Source of the DNA: Pontibacillus halophilus JSM 076056 = DSM 19796
GTDB taxonomy: Bacteria; Bacillota; Bacilli; Bacillales; BH030062
Assembly: GCF_000425205.1 (NCBI RefSeq)
Contig: NZ_AULI01000019.1
Location: 1-58,467, forward strand
DNA length: 58,467 nt
Reading direction: 5' to 3'
Position numbers and translations under genes: made by a program. Position 1 is the stretch's first letter. Each line of letters begins with the position of its first letter. The notes beneath the pieces were generated by a model, which saw nothing but the letters and a program-made list of their open reading frames with translations, had not been told where the DNA came from and ran no database searches. Of this stretch, positions 57,919 to 58,467 are shown in pieces.

Positions 57919-58032
57919 GCTGAGCGGCGTCCTACTCTTGCGGGGCGAACCCGACTACCATCGGCGCTGAAGAGCTTAACTGCTGTGTTCGGCATGGGAA
58001 CAGGTGTGACCTCTTCGCTATCGCCACTCAAC
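57919..58032 (-). rRNA. rrf: 5S ribosomal RNA
   Basis: The minus strand reads GAGTGGCGATAGCGAAGAGG, CACACCTGTTCCCATGCCG, AACACAGCAGTTAAGCTCTT and ends AGTAGGACGCCGCTCAGC: complete, typical Bacillales 5S. Ends are approximate by a few bases. Confidence 0.95.
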
Positions 58033-58151
58033 TTATATAGAAGGATATACCTTCAAAACTAGATAAGATAATCAAGATGAACCATTGTCTTTCTCACATT
58101 AAGAGTTGTCTTCCAGAAGACGTAAGTCTTCTGGACGCGTTGTACTTTTAA

Positions 58152-58467
<316 letters not shown>

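Overview
The window looks like a chromosomal segment from a Gram-positive, low-GC member of the Bacillaceae. Much of the gene order matches the Bacillus subtilis purE-purD / yerABC / pcrB-pcrA-ligA-yerH / gatCAB region. Other Firmicute signs are the T-box leader, the guanine riboswitch, AAGGAGG-type ribosome binding sites, several TTG starts and a leftward rRNA operon. A moderately halophilic relative (Pontibacillus/Halobacillus type) would fit, but that is inference from protein character and repeat style, not proof.

Layout, left to right. 1-5.2 kb is an accessory zone. It holds a secreted lamin-tail/phospholipase-D-like protein, a small membrane protein coupled to an apparently internally deleted DUF4176-like ORF (a family associated with type VII secretion loci), and a WHH-type HNH nuclease toxin with no visible immunity gene. 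5.2-9.3 kb carries a CstA-type transporter preceded by a LytS/LytT-type two-component system; lytS is split by one in-frame amber codon. 9.3-14.7 kb is a second accessory zone: a NERD-UvrD helicase, decayed genes (a DUF1829-like remnant and a frameshifted two-TM protein), one intact unknown protein with TTG start, and a DUF1456 protein. 14.7-22.4 kb holds rlmCD, dgkB, gatCAB and a putP/opuE-like Na+/proline symporter with a 34-codon membrane ORF just upstream. 22.9-27.7 kb holds an alpha/beta hydrolase with a TetR regulator and a leftward yrrT-luxS-mccA-mccB sulfur operon. 28-34.2 kb is camS, ligA, pcrA, pcrB. 34.3-36.5 kb is a glycyl T-box, dimeric-type glyS and four tandem palindromic repeats. 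36.7-40.4 kb is yerC, yerB, yerA and two small membrane proteins. 40.4-53.4 kb is the full leftward purEKBCSQLFMNHD operon behind a PurR-like promoter and a guanine riboswitch. 53.3-57.6 kb holds yebG/yebE homologues, an Hsp20, two small proteins and two LysM cell-wall proteins. The right end is a 5S gene and the 3' end of a 23S gene, on the minus strand.

Functionally, the pur operon converts PRPP to IMP and is controlled at initiation (PurR boxes overlapping the promoter) and by guanine-dependent attenuation; an extra strong terminator lies between purB and purC. The yrrT-luxS-mccAB block recycles methionine-derived sulfur to cysteine. LytST next to cstA suggests pyruvate or related-metabolite control of a CstA-family importer, with a perfect CcpA site at the promoter. 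The most unusual material is the accessory zones, the repeat family that supplies the C-terminal codons of two convergent genes at purD, and the nonsense-split lytS.
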